10,035 nucleotides of DNA, taken from positions 1 through 10,035 of the forward strand of contig SKXF01000003.1 of NCBI GenBank assembly GCA_007128555.1, read 5' to 3'. A model generated the notes under the pieces. The model saw nothing but the letters and a program-made list of their open reading frames with translations. It ran no database searches and was not told the DNA's origin. Each line of letters starts with the position of its first letter. Position 1 is the stretch's first letter. This document shows positions 1-5,984 of the stretch, piece by piece. The stretch comes from Clostridia bacterium. Lineage in GTDB: Bacteria > Bacillota_E > SLMV01 > PUMD01. The translations under genes and the position numbers were made by a program.

Positions 1-1
1 C

Positions 2-850
2 ACCATTGGTGTGGGGTTTGCTTCGACCGTGGTCCTGGCGAGATCACTGGGACTGGACGCGGGCCTGGCAACGGGGATGATGGCCGGTGCCCTCACCAGT
101 ACGCCCGGGCTGGGGGCGGCCCTGGAGGCGGCTGCGGGCGACCCCCTCGTCGGCATTGGGTACGCTGTCGCCTATCCCGTCGGCGTACTCGGGGTGATCG
201 GAGGCGTCAACCTTGTGTCCAGGTTGATCTCCGCATCGACCGGGGAGAAGACGGCTGTCGCGGCCGCCAGGCCCGTCAAGTCCACGACCTCCCGGCCGGG
301 CAACGCTCTGTCACTGGCCATCATAGCCAGCCTCGGCATTGTCGTCGGCTTGATCCCCCTTCCCTTGCCATGGATTGGAGCCATCAACCTGGGTACGGCC
401 GGTGGCCCGCTGCTGGTGGCGATTCTCCTGGGGCACTTTGGTACCGTGGGACCGGTGAGGACGGAGTTCTCTGATGCATCCCTGACTCTGCTGCGGGACA
501 TGGGAGCTGTGTTCATCCTGGCATCGGTGGGGACATCCACGGGGGGACAGTTCCTCGACCTGGTGTCCCAGCATGGCGTCGGGCTCCTGTTGGGAGGACT
601 TGCAGTGACCCTTTCTTCTCTTGTTGCTGGCCTGTGGATTGCAAGAATACTTCTACGGGCTGATGCCGCAGATGTGCTGGGCACGCTGGCGGGGGCGATG
701 ACGAGCACGCCAGGTCTTACGGCCTCCATCGATCTTGTCGGCAGCGACGAGCCCGGGCTGGCCTACGCTGCTGTCTACCCCGCTGCCATCGTTCTGAATT
801 GCGTGGCCTGCAAGATCATGGTGACACTGCTCGGCGGCGGAGTTCCGTGA
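2..850 (+). CDS. AspT/YidE/YbjL-type membrane transporter, C-terminal part (cut by left window edge)
   Basis: The reading frame is already open at position 2 (codons for T-I-G precede the GTG at 11), so the true start lies outside the window; 282 codons are visible, ending at TGA 848-850. The protein is almost entirely hydrophobic. It carries two copies of a signature of the aspartate-alanine exchanger/YidE duplication family: GALTSTPGLGAALEA in the first half and GAMTSTPGLTASID in the second, each followed by a YA(V/A)(A/V)YP membrane segment. The halves are joined by a short Ser/Thr/Lys-rich linker, without the TrkA-C (RCK) domains found between them in long family members, so this is probably the short form. 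Known members are inner-membrane secondary transporters, such as the aspartate/alanine antiporter AspT; the substrate here cannot be told. No terminator is evident after the stop codon. Confidence 0.85.
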   Translation, partial: TIGVGFASTVVLARSLGLDAGLATGMMAGALTSTPGLGAALEAAAGDPLVGIGYAVAYPVGVLGVIGGVNLVSRLISASTGEKTAVAAARPVKSTTSRPGNALSLAIIASLGIVVGLIPLPLPWIGAINLGTAGGPLLVAILLGHFGTVGPVRTEFSDASLTLLRDMGAVFILASVGTSTGGQFLDLVSQHGVGLLLGGLAVTLSSLVAGLWIARILLRADAADVLGTLAGAMTSTPGLTASIDLVGSDEPGLAYAAVYPAAIVLNCVACKIMVTLLGGGVP

Positions 851-861
851 GGGGAGGCACG

Positions 862-1054
862 TTGCGGGCCGTGGTTTCGTTCGATGGCTCGCGGTCAGGT
901 GCCCAGAGTGTGGCGCTCCCCAGTTTGCTGCCCACCTGCATGCCCGAGGGTATCCTGGGCTGTCTGATGGGGCAACAGCCTCGCGATCCTGAACGTTTTC
1001 ATCGGAGCGCTTGCAGCCCGTGCTGAGCCAGAAGACCCAGTGCGCGCCGCATAG
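862..1054 (+). pseudogene. possible frameshifted small membrane-protein remnant
   Basis: A strong Shine-Dalgarno-like GGGGAGG (851-857) directly follows the transporter stop, with a TTG at 862. The frame from there encodes a moderately hydrophobic stretch ending PEGILGCLMG around 943-972, then runs into unlikely sequence. From about 968 a different frame continues with a convincing membrane segment, NSLAILNVFIGALAARAE, to TAG 1052-1054. Joining the two frames near the GGGG run at 969-972 would give a small membrane protein of about 63 residues. I do not recognise a family. It could be a real gene with a frameshift or sequencing error, or chance hydrophobicity in GC-rich DNA. Confidence 0.25.
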
Positions 1055-1121
1055 GATGGCAGCATTTGTGGGTGAAATGTCACGTCATGGACGCGTGCAG
1101 CAGGAGAGAATCGAGAACCAC

Positions 1122-1141
1122 CCTGGAACCGTTGTCCCAGG
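1122..1141 (+). other. imperfect hairpin upstream of the HEAT gene
   Basis: CCTGG (1122-1126) pairs with CCAGG (1137-1141). After one mismatch a further AC/GT pair closes a CGTT tetraloop. There is no T-tract, so it is not a normal intrinsic terminator. It lies about 75 bases before the HEAT gene and might be a leader structure or nothing at all. The rest of 1055-1216 shows no recognisable gene or clear promoter. Confidence 0.2.
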
Positions 1142-1203
1142 ATACAACGAAAGCTGCCAGTGACGATCGAACAGACCCTGCGAACGCCGAACCATATGAT
1201 GCG

Positions 1204-1210
1204 GGGGGGA
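1204..1210 (+). promoter_or_regulatory. ribosome binding site of the HEAT-repeat gene
   Basis: The purine run GGGGGGA ends six bases before ATG 1217 and decides the start. It leaves no space before the in-frame ATG at 1211 and lies downstream of the GTG at 1160. Confidence 0.5.
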
Positions 1211-1216
1211 ATGAGC

Positions 1217-2434
1217 ATGTGGATCTTCGGACCGCCTGACGTGGAGAAAATGGTGACCCGGAAAAGTGTCAAGGGGTTAGCCAGGGCTCTGAGTTACCCG
1301 AAGGATTCGGACGTGCGCGCGAGGGCTGCCAGGGCCCTGGGGGAGATGGGCGACCCACGGGCTGCTGAACCTCTCGTTGCCAGTCTCTCGGATGAGGACG
1401 CCGATGTGCGTGGTGCCGCGGCTGACGCACTGGCCAAGATCGGAGCTCCCGCCCTCGAACCCCTCGTCACGGCCCTTGGAGCGGAGCACGCTCGGGATGC
1501 TGCTGCCGCAGTGATCATCAGGATGGGCGTGCCGGCTGTAGGGAGGCTCCTATCTGTTCTCACCAATCCCTACTTCAGTCATGATACCGTGCAAAAACAA
1601 CAGTGCAGGAGGTGCCTGGTCCAGATCGGTGATCCCGCCGTACAGAGCCTCATTGAGGAGCTGAAGAGGGGAGAGGATGTCGCCTCCGTGCTGGTCCAGA
1701 TCGGCAGCCCCCTGGCCGTGAGAGCGTTGATGTCCCTCTTCAAGGGAGGCGATTATCGGCTGCGGGACGTTGTCGTCGGGGCGCTGGGAGGCTCCGACAG
1801 GCACCTGGTCGAACCCCTCATCGCCGCCCTTGACGATGAGAGTGCCGCAGATGGTGTGCGCGGCTCGGCCGCCGAAGCCCTGGCTAAAATCGGCGACCCT
1901 CGCGCGGTGGGCCATCTCATTGCTGCCCTTGAGGTTGATAGCCCGTACTGGGTCAGAAACAAGTCTGCCAGGGCCGTGGGCCAGATCGGTGACCCTCGCG
2001 CGGTGGAGCCCCTCCTTTTCGCGATGAACAATGGCATCCCTGATGCTGTCCGGGCCCTGGGGCAGATCGGTGACCCTCGCGCGGTTCGACCCCTCATCGG
2101 TGCCCTCACAGACACGCATATGTGCCAGGATGCAGCTGAGGCGCTGGGCAACCTCGGCGACGTCCGGGCCGTCGAGCCCCTGATTGATGCTCTCAGGGAT
2201 GCGAAAAAGGGCGTGCGCGAGCGTGCTGCCGAAGGGCTGACCAGGATGTATCGCGAGGGGCGACTCGATGAGCTCTCGAAGGAACGGCTCCTCACCGAGC
2301 GTTCTGTCATCCAGAGCCCTCACAGGGACGGACCTTACGGCAGGCATCACGATGAGGGAACGCGGGGCTGTTTCCGTCACGACGATTTCAGGTACCACGT
2401 TGACCAGGGCATCGGGCTGGACTTTCCGCTATGA
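1217..2434 (+). CDS. HEAT-repeat (PBS-lyase type) protein with His/Asp-rich C-terminal tail
   Basis: The product is 405 residues from ATG 1217, chosen for its ribosome site and because MWIFGPPDVEKM, then a lone helical pair, is a natural beginning for such proteins; in-frame starts at 1160, 1196, 1199 and 1211 are possible. Residues about 30-350 form some ten HEAT repeats with the recurring core (L/I)GDPRAVEPL, as in PBS-lyase-like HEAT proteins; several repeats are degenerate. These alpha-solenoids bind partner proteins and have no catalytic residues. After residue 350 the repeats stop and a 37-residue tail follows (369-405) with four H-x-D triplets (H369, H377, H388, H394), one Cys (C385) and the end GIGLDFPL. 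There is no signal peptide, so it is probably cytosolic. Its stop codon overlaps the start of the next small ORF, which ties it to the radical SAM gene. A scaffold or substrate role is inference. Confidence 0.88.
   Translation: MWIFGPPDVEKMVTRKSVKGLARALSYPKDSDVRARAARALGEMGDPRAAEPLVASLSDEDADVRGAAADALAKIGAPALEPLVTALGAEHARDAAAAVIIRMGVPAVGRLLSVLTNPYFSHDTVQKQQCRRCLVQIGDPAVQSLIEELKRGEDVASVLVQIGSPLAVRALMSLFKGGDYRLRDVVVGALGGSDRHLVEPLIAALDDESAADGVRGSAAEALAKIGDPRAVGHLIAALEVDSPYWVRNKSARAVGQIGDPRAVEPLLFAMNNGIPDAVRALGQIGDPRAVRPLIGALTDTHMCQDAAEALGNLGDVRAVEPLIDALRDAKKGVRERAAEGLTRMYREGRLDELSKERLLTERSVIQSPHRDGPYGRHHDEGTRGCFRHDDFRYHVDQGIGLDFPL
1889..2085 (+). repeat. near-identical 20-bp repeats inside the HEAT gene
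   Basis: The 20-mer ATCGGTGACCCTCGCGCGGT occurs exactly at 1985-2004 and 2066-2085, and with one change at 1889-1908. The copies are 96 and 81 bases apart, both multiples of three, and encode the repeat core IGDPRAV. This DNA-level identity indicates recent duplication or gene conversion between HEAT units, unlike the diverged units in the first half. Confidence 0.85.
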
Positions 2435-2559
2435 CAGGAAACTTCGATCATCCTGTTCCCGGGGAGCCTGGTAGTGACATGTTTCCCTGGATCGACCCAA
2501 CAGGGAAGGCCGCCCTGGTCCAGCCTATTCTGCACGGGGCTATTGTCCGAATCGAATGA
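2431..2559 (+). CDS. 42-residue ORF between HEAT and radical SAM genes; candidate precursor peptide
   Basis: ATG 2431 overlaps the HEAT stop codon (ATGA, 2431-2434), the classic layout for translational coupling, which would explain the lack of its own good ribosome site. The ORF ends at TGA 2557-2559, 30 bases before the radical SAM start. The product begins MTGNFDHPVPGEPG, has a central DMFPWIDPTGK and ends QPILHGAIVRIE. It is neither a membrane segment nor a low-complexity shadow, and it has no cysteine, which argues against a thioether (sactipeptide or ranthipeptide) substrate. Aromatic residues F18, W20 and H35, with D22 two after W20, would suit carbon-carbon cross-linking chemistry, but that is speculation. 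I know no matching family. GC at third codon positions (about 56%) looks lower than in the neighbours, so a chance ORF remains possible, though the exact overlap makes it less likely. Confidence 0.55.
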   Translation: MTGNFDHPVPGEPGSDMFPWIDPTGKAALVQPILHGAIVRIE

Positions 2560-2574
2560 AATGCCTGCGATGTC

Positions 2575-2583
2575 GAAAGGCGG
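2575..2583 (+). promoter_or_regulatory. ribosome binding site of the radical SAM gene
   Basis: GAAAGG (2575-2580), extended by CGG, lies nine bases before GTG 2590. An in-frame TGA at 2557-2559 and the absence of any other start codon between it and 2590 make GTG the earliest possible start, and it leaves 13 residues before the first cluster cysteine. Confidence 0.55.
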
Positions 2584-2589
2584 GATTCC

Positions 2590-4968
2590 GTGGCTCAGCA
2601 AAACCTCATGCTCATCCCTTCCCTAGCATGCCCGGCCGGATGTCACTACTGCTTCGGTCCTCATCACGGCGACGGGGTCACCATGTCAGTGCAAACCCTG
2701 GAGGCCGTCGTCAACTGGCAGCAGACCTGGGACACAGATCCCCTGGACATCACCTTTCACGGCGGTGAACCGCTGGTACCGGGTCTTTCCTTTTACCAGG
2801 TGGCGCTGCCGCTACTGCGCGATGGTCTTCCCCTGCGCCGGGTTCGCTTCGGTATGCAGAGCAATCTCTGGCTGCTCACAGGTGCATTGTGCGAGCTGTT
2901 CGCAGAACACGAGGTTTCCCTTGGCACCAGCCTCGATGGTCCCGAGGAGATCAACGACGCCCAGCGTGGCCCTGGCTACTTCTCAAGGACGATGGCTGGC
3001 ATTCGCCTGGCTCGCTGTCACGGGCTGTCTCCGGGCTGCATCTCGACCTTTACCGCCCAGTCAGCAGGGCGGGCTGACGAGGTCTTCGACTTCTTCCTCC
3101 GCGAGGGGCTGGCCTTCAGCATTCACGCTGCCCTTGCACCCCTGGGCCGTCGAGATGGCGAGTTTGCTCTCGCTCCTGGAGAGCATGGCCAGCTGCTCGT
3201 CCGCATGCTCGATCAGTATCTCGAGAACCCTGCGCGGATCCGCATCAACACCCTGGATGCCATGAGCCGAAGTGTCTCAGCCCGCAGGGGAGGCGTATGT
3301 ACCTTCGGTGATTGCCTGGGACACTACCTGGCCGTGGATCCCAGGGGGTGGATCTACCCCTGCCAGCGTTTTGCAGGGATGGAGACGTTCCGGCTGGGCA
3401 ACGTTCACGATTGCCCCACCAGGGAGGACCTGGAAGGAACGATTGCCTGGCGCATCCTGGAGGAGCGCCAGGAGCGCATGGCGCAAAGCTGTGGCGGGTG
3501 TCCCCACTTCGAGTACTGTAGAGGTGGCTGCCCCTACGGTGTTCTGACCGAAGACAATGACAACCTGGAGGGCGATCTGCGCGATCCCCACTGCCCTGCC
3601 TATCGGAAGATCTTTGATCGGATCACCGAGGTGGCACTGTCCGAGGTGTTTTCTGAAGAGAACCTGGCCGCCGTGGCCGCTGAGGGAACGACGCAGTATG
3701 GCTTGCTGCGCAGGGGCAGGCTCACCGAGATCATGCGCGGTGGTCCCCATCCCCAGGATTCAGCCCGCCGGGCACGCCAGGCGGTAGCTGCCGTCGCCCT
3801 GGCCACCTGCGATACCCCCGAATCTGCCCTGGATCGGTTGAACCGGGCCGGGGTGATCACTGATCCCCCTGCTGCCCTGGGGAGCCTTTGGTCCCTGCGG
3901 CGTCGGCTCGACACGCAGTCCCGGCAGGATCTGGTCAACGCATACATCCACGTCACGGATGCGTGCAACCTGGTCTGCCGTCACTGCTATGCTACCTCGC
4001 GCGCCCCGGCGGATGCGGTCTCGATGGACGTTGAAGATGTTGCACGGTTGATCCAGCAGGCCGGCGAGGCGGGCTTCAAGAAGACCGTCATCACCGGGGG
4101 CGAACCCCTCGTCCATCCCAGGCGCGATGCCCTGTTGGAGGCCCTGGCCTCCCTGCGTCAGCAGAACGGCTCCATGCGGATCATTCTGCGCACCAACCTG
4201 GCCTACCCCCTTGCGCCTGCGCTGACTGAGCGGCTCCTGGCAGGCGCCGATGAGATCGTGGTCAGCGTGGATGGCGATCGGGAAAGCCACGATGAGCAGC
4301 GCGGTGCGGGCACGTACGCCCCGACGGTGGCCAACCTGCGCCTTCTACTCAGGGCGAGGCAGACCGGTGGGGGATCAGGCCCGGGATGCCTGCCCCCGGC
4401 GGGGATCACCGTCGCCGCCACCCTCACCCCGGTCCAGATGGAGGGGCCCGCAGGCGATGGGGTGCGTAACCTGGGCGAAGAGCTCGACCTGCCCGTGCGG
4501 TTCAAGCCGGTGCTGCCCCTCGGTCGGGGCGTGGAGCTGGGGGTAGAACCTGCCTTTCACAGCTCCCTTGACGATGGGGACAGCCAGCTCCATGCTCTGC
4601 AGCCTGCTGCTACCTGCGGACTGGGCATGAACCTCTACGTAGGCCCAGACGGTGCAAGCTACCCGTGTTATGCCATCATGACCTCCCGACACCACCTGGG
4701 GAACGCTCTCACAGATGGTCTCCCGGCCATCCTGGCACGCAACGACGCCTACCGCCGGGTGACCGTGGACAGCAACCGCAGGTGCCGCACCTGCACCCTC
4801 CGCTACCTGTGCGGCGGTTTCTGCAGGGCGTGGAGCGGAAGCGACGACCCGGATGTGTCGCCCCGCGAGTGTGCAGATTTGCACAGGCGAGCTGAACACC
4901 TGCTGCGCAGGGCCCTCGATGTCCTTGGAATTGACAGAGAACGCTGGCAGGCAGCGGGCCTGCCGTAG
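2590..4968 (+). CDS. tandem radical SAM-SPASM fusion protein, probable peptide/protein maturase
   Basis: The protein has 792 residues from GTG 2590. It consists of two full radical SAM-SPASM units in tandem. Unit 1 (about 1-345) has the SAM cluster motif C14-x3-C18-x2-C21, a GGEPL motif in TFHGGEPL, and a SPASM domain with C242-x10-G-x4-C258, C301-x2-C304-x5-C310-x3-C314 and C335. Unit 2 (about 450-775) repeats this with C459-x3-C463-x2-C466, TGGEPL, C676-x11-G-x4-C693, C732-x2-C735-x5-C741-x3-C745 and C761. Each unit could hold one SAM-cleaving and two auxiliary 4Fe-4S clusters. SPASM proteins typically modify ribosomally made peptides or enzymes (anaerobic sulfatase maturases, PqqE, sactipeptide synthases); most have a single unit. 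The linker at about 345-450 shows no recognised domain, and no separate PqqD-like (RRE) domain is obvious. The HEAT gene and 42-codon ORF directly upstream are the likely partners. The exact reaction cannot be read from the sequence. Confidence 0.93.
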   Translation: MAQQNLMLIPSLACPAGCHYCFGPHHGDGVTMSVQTLEAVVNWQQTWDTDPLDITFHGGEPLVPGLSFYQVALPLLRDGLPLRRVRFGMQSNLWLLTGALCELFAEHEVSLGTSLDGPEEINDAQRGPGYFSRTMAGIRLARCHGLSPGCISTFTAQSAGRADEVFDFFLREGLAFSIHAALAPLGRRDGEFALAPGEHGQLLVRMLDQYLENPARIRINTLDAMSRSVSARRGGVCTFGDCLGHYLAVDPRGWIYPCQRFAGMETFRLGNVHDCPTREDLEGTIAWRILEERQERMAQSCGGCPHFEYCRGGCPYGVLTEDNDNLEGDLRDPHCPAYRKIFDRITEVALSEVFSEENLAAVAAEGTTQYGLLRRGRLTEIMRGGPHPQDSARRARQAVAAVALATCDTPESALDRLNRAGVITDPPAALGSLWSLRRRLDTQSRQDLVNAYIHVTDACNLVCRHCYATSRAPADAVSMDVEDVARLIQQAGEAGFKKTVITGGEPLVHPRRDALLEALASLRQQNGSMRIILRTNLAYPLAPALTERLLAGADEIVVSVDGDRESHDEQRGAGTYAPTVANLRLLLRARQTGGGSGPGCLPPAGITVAATLTPVQMEGPAGDGVRNLGEELDLPVRFKPVLPLGRGVELGVEPAFHSSLDDGDSQLHALQPAATCGLGMNLYVGPDGASYPCYAIMTSRHHLGNALTDGLPAILARNDAYRRVTVDSNRRCRTCTLRYLCGGFCRAWSGSDDPDVSPRECADLHRRAEHLLRRALDVLGIDRERWQAAGLP

Positions 4969-4995
4969 AGAGGTGCTGTTCGGGAGAAGGGGCCA

Positions 4996-5020
4996 CCCCC
5001 GGCGGTAGGAGCAACGGGGG
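4996..5020 (+). terminator. GC-rich hairpin after the radical SAM gene, weak terminator candidate
   Basis: CCCCCG (4996-5001) pairs with CGGGGG (5015-5020) across a 13-base loop, 28 bases after the radical SAM stop. No T-run follows, so it is at best a weak or factor-assisted terminator. Its place at the operon end is the main support. Confidence 0.3.
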
Positions 5021-5410
5021 GACCCAGGTCCAATCGTTGATCGCCCTGGCAGGCAGTCCAGAACCTCATCGTCAACATGTGTCCTGACCGCCAACCTGCT
5101 GTGGAATCGCCCAACCGTCACCTTCATGGGAATTGAAGACTGGTTGATTTGACCCCGAAGCCCTTGAATCCTCGCTGACACTGTTGATGCGTCCACGGTC
5201 CGGGATCCACCTTCCAGTGAGCATATCGTCACCGGTTGCCACCGGACGCACAACTGTATCCGCCACCTGCTACGCACGAGACACCCGGAAACGAGCTGTA
5301 GCAGCCGGGCATGATGTTCAGGATCCCCAGTCGGCCCGTTTCGCACCACGTTGGACCCGGCCGGGAGGTCACAAGGGCTGAGGGGCAGAATTAATCCGAA
5401 TAGGGAGGAT
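5021..5410 (+). other. gene-free stretch
   Basis: Nothing convincing is seen on either strand. The longest open frames have improbable composition, no ribosome sites and no recognisable motifs. No tRNA or repeat was noticed. It may be untranslated sequence or a decayed gene. Confidence 0.5.
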
Positions 5411-5416
5411 TGGGGG

Positions 5417-5446
5417 CTGACACTGACGAATACATGATAACATATA
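5417..5446 (+). promoter_or_regulatory. possible sigma-A-type promoter in an AT-rich patch
   Basis: CTGACA (5417-5422) matches TTGACA at five of six positions. It is followed after 18 bases by CATATA (5441-5446) within AATACATGATAACATATA, the most AT-rich patch of this intergenic region. The -10 match is poor, but the position just upstream of a strongly folding segment fits a transcript starting near 5453. It could drive the C25 peptidase gene, whose start is about 530 bases downstream, or a separate small RNA. Confidence 0.35.
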
Positions 5447-5449
5447 CCT

Positions 5450-5548
5450 CCCCGGTGGCACGGGGTGGTGAGCGACCCTAGTGCCCGTGAGGTCGTATCG
5501 GAGGCAAAGCAACTCCGGGCCTACGCGTTTGAGAGGGTGATCAGCACC
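5450..5548 (+). ncRNA. possible structured leader RNA or small RNA, class unknown
   Basis: Several complementary segments are packed into 100 bases. A long-range pairing of 5464-5473 with 5539-5548 (8 of 10 pairs) encloses two hairpins, CGACC/GGTCG (5473-5477 with 5491-5495) and CGGAG/CTCCG (5499-5503 with 5513-5517), giving a three-way-junction outline. Competing pairings also exist: CCCCG/CGGGG (5450-5454 with 5461-5465) and CACGGG/CCCGTG (5459-5464 with 5484-5489). Alternative folds are typical of riboswitch-like leaders. The segment GGCAAAGCAACTCCGGGCCT recalls the GCAAAGC part of c-di-GMP-I (GEMM) riboswitches, but the other half of that consensus is missing, so I do not assign it. GC-rich DNA also yields helices by chance. 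Confidence 0.35.
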
Positions 5549-5566
5549 AAGGTGGAGAGGAATAAC

Positions 5567-5595
5567 CATACGACCATACGACCGCATCATACGAG
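5567..5595 (+). repeat. three short CATACGA direct repeats
   Basis: CATACGAC occurs twice back to back (5567-5574, 5575-5582), followed by CATACGAG at 5588-5595 after five bases. They lie just downstream of the folded segment. They may be binding sites for a regulator or simple slippage; no protein is suggested. Confidence 0.5.
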
Positions 5596-5750
5596 TACTC
5601 CAGATTCCTCGCTCTCATAGCCGCTGTTTCTATTCCTTTCCTTGTTACCGGTTTTCGAGACTCCGTCCGTTGTAGGCTATCCCATTGAGATTGGAACAGG
5701 TTCACTGCCAACGGTCGTCGATAGAACGAGTGGTGTTGCGTTCGAGAGCT
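5596..5750 (+). other. stretch with no gene seen
   Basis: One frame carries a hydrophobic run (LALIAAVSIPFLVTGF, about 5612-5659), but it has no start codon after its upstream TAA and ends soon after. A TTG ORF at 5642-5839 shows no motif or ribosome site. I treat both as non-coding. Confidence 0.4.
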
Positions 5751-5805
5751 TGGCCTCGCCCGCTTCGGGTGCAATGGCTGTCGAACGAAGGACACCCCGA
5801 GGCCA
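5751..5805. repeat. 8-bp inverted repeat with inner hairpin
   Basis: TGGCCTCG (5751-5758) is perfectly complementary to CGAGGCCA (5798-5805), with a 39-base loop that contains a small CCCG/CGGG hairpin (5759-5769). It could be part of a long leader RNA for the peptidase gene. There is no T-run. Confidence 0.35.
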
Positions 5806-5904
5806 TTGGATGATCGGGGGGAGTGTGGTATCGGACTGAGATCCTCCAATCGCCCTGCTCCGTGGATGTACCCTTACCCCCGTGGTCGCGGCCTTTGTCC
5901 GCCT

Positions 5905-5935
5905 GGATATCCTGCCGGCAAGTTACTGGACTTGC
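5905..5935. promoter_or_regulatory. possible operator before the C25 peptidase gene
   Basis: GCAAGT (5918-5923) and ACTTGC (5930-5935) form a perfect 6-bp inverted repeat with a 6-base spacer, the shape of a dimeric regulator site, 50 bases before ATG 5985. Two abutting 8-bp palindromes, GGATATCC (5905-5912) and TGCCGGCA (5913-5920), precede and overlap it. No clear -35/-10 pair was found around it. Confidence 0.3.
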
Positions 5936-5974
5936 GACCTAATCGACCGAGATTTCCGTTGAATCACGTCTCTT

Positions 5975-5981
5975 GGAGGGG
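5975..5981 (+). promoter_or_regulatory. ribosome binding site of the C25 peptidase gene
   Basis: GGAGGGG is a strong site. It leaves five bases (from GGAGG) to ATG 5985 and eight to GTG 5988, but almost none to ATG 5982, and it lies inside any product begun at TTG 5973. I use ATG 5985; GTG 5988 is an equal alternative and does not alter the mature protein. Confidence 0.75.
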
Positions 5982-5984
5982 ATG

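Noticed and set aside
861..991. Zinc-ribbon-like VRCPECGAPQ in another frame after the transporter gene
   Set aside because: Only one CxxC pair, no start codon with a ribosome site in that frame, and an early stop.
2556..2768. ORF starting MKCLRCRKAG whose ATG overlaps the stop of the 42-codon ORF
   Set aside because: The CxxC start is tempting, but nearly all of it lies out of frame inside the radical SAM gene and becomes Arg/Ser-rich, typical of an off-frame of GC-rich coding DNA.
4375..5349. 324-codon minus-strand ORF opposite the radical SAM gene end
   Set aside because: Most of it is the antisense shadow of the clearly coding radical SAM gene, and its own sequence shows no domain.
5499..5521. 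c-di-GMP-I (GEMM) riboswitch
   Set aside because: Only the GCAAAGC-like half is present; the conserved 5' GGGCAAACC-type half and the later receptor helix are not found.
5567..5595. CRISPR-like array
   Set aside because: The repeated unit is only seven to eight bases, with no spacers of proper length.
5541..5849. 102-codon minus-strand ORF in the intergenic region
   Set aside because: Unlikely composition, no ribosome site and no recognisable motif; it overlaps direct and inverted repeats.
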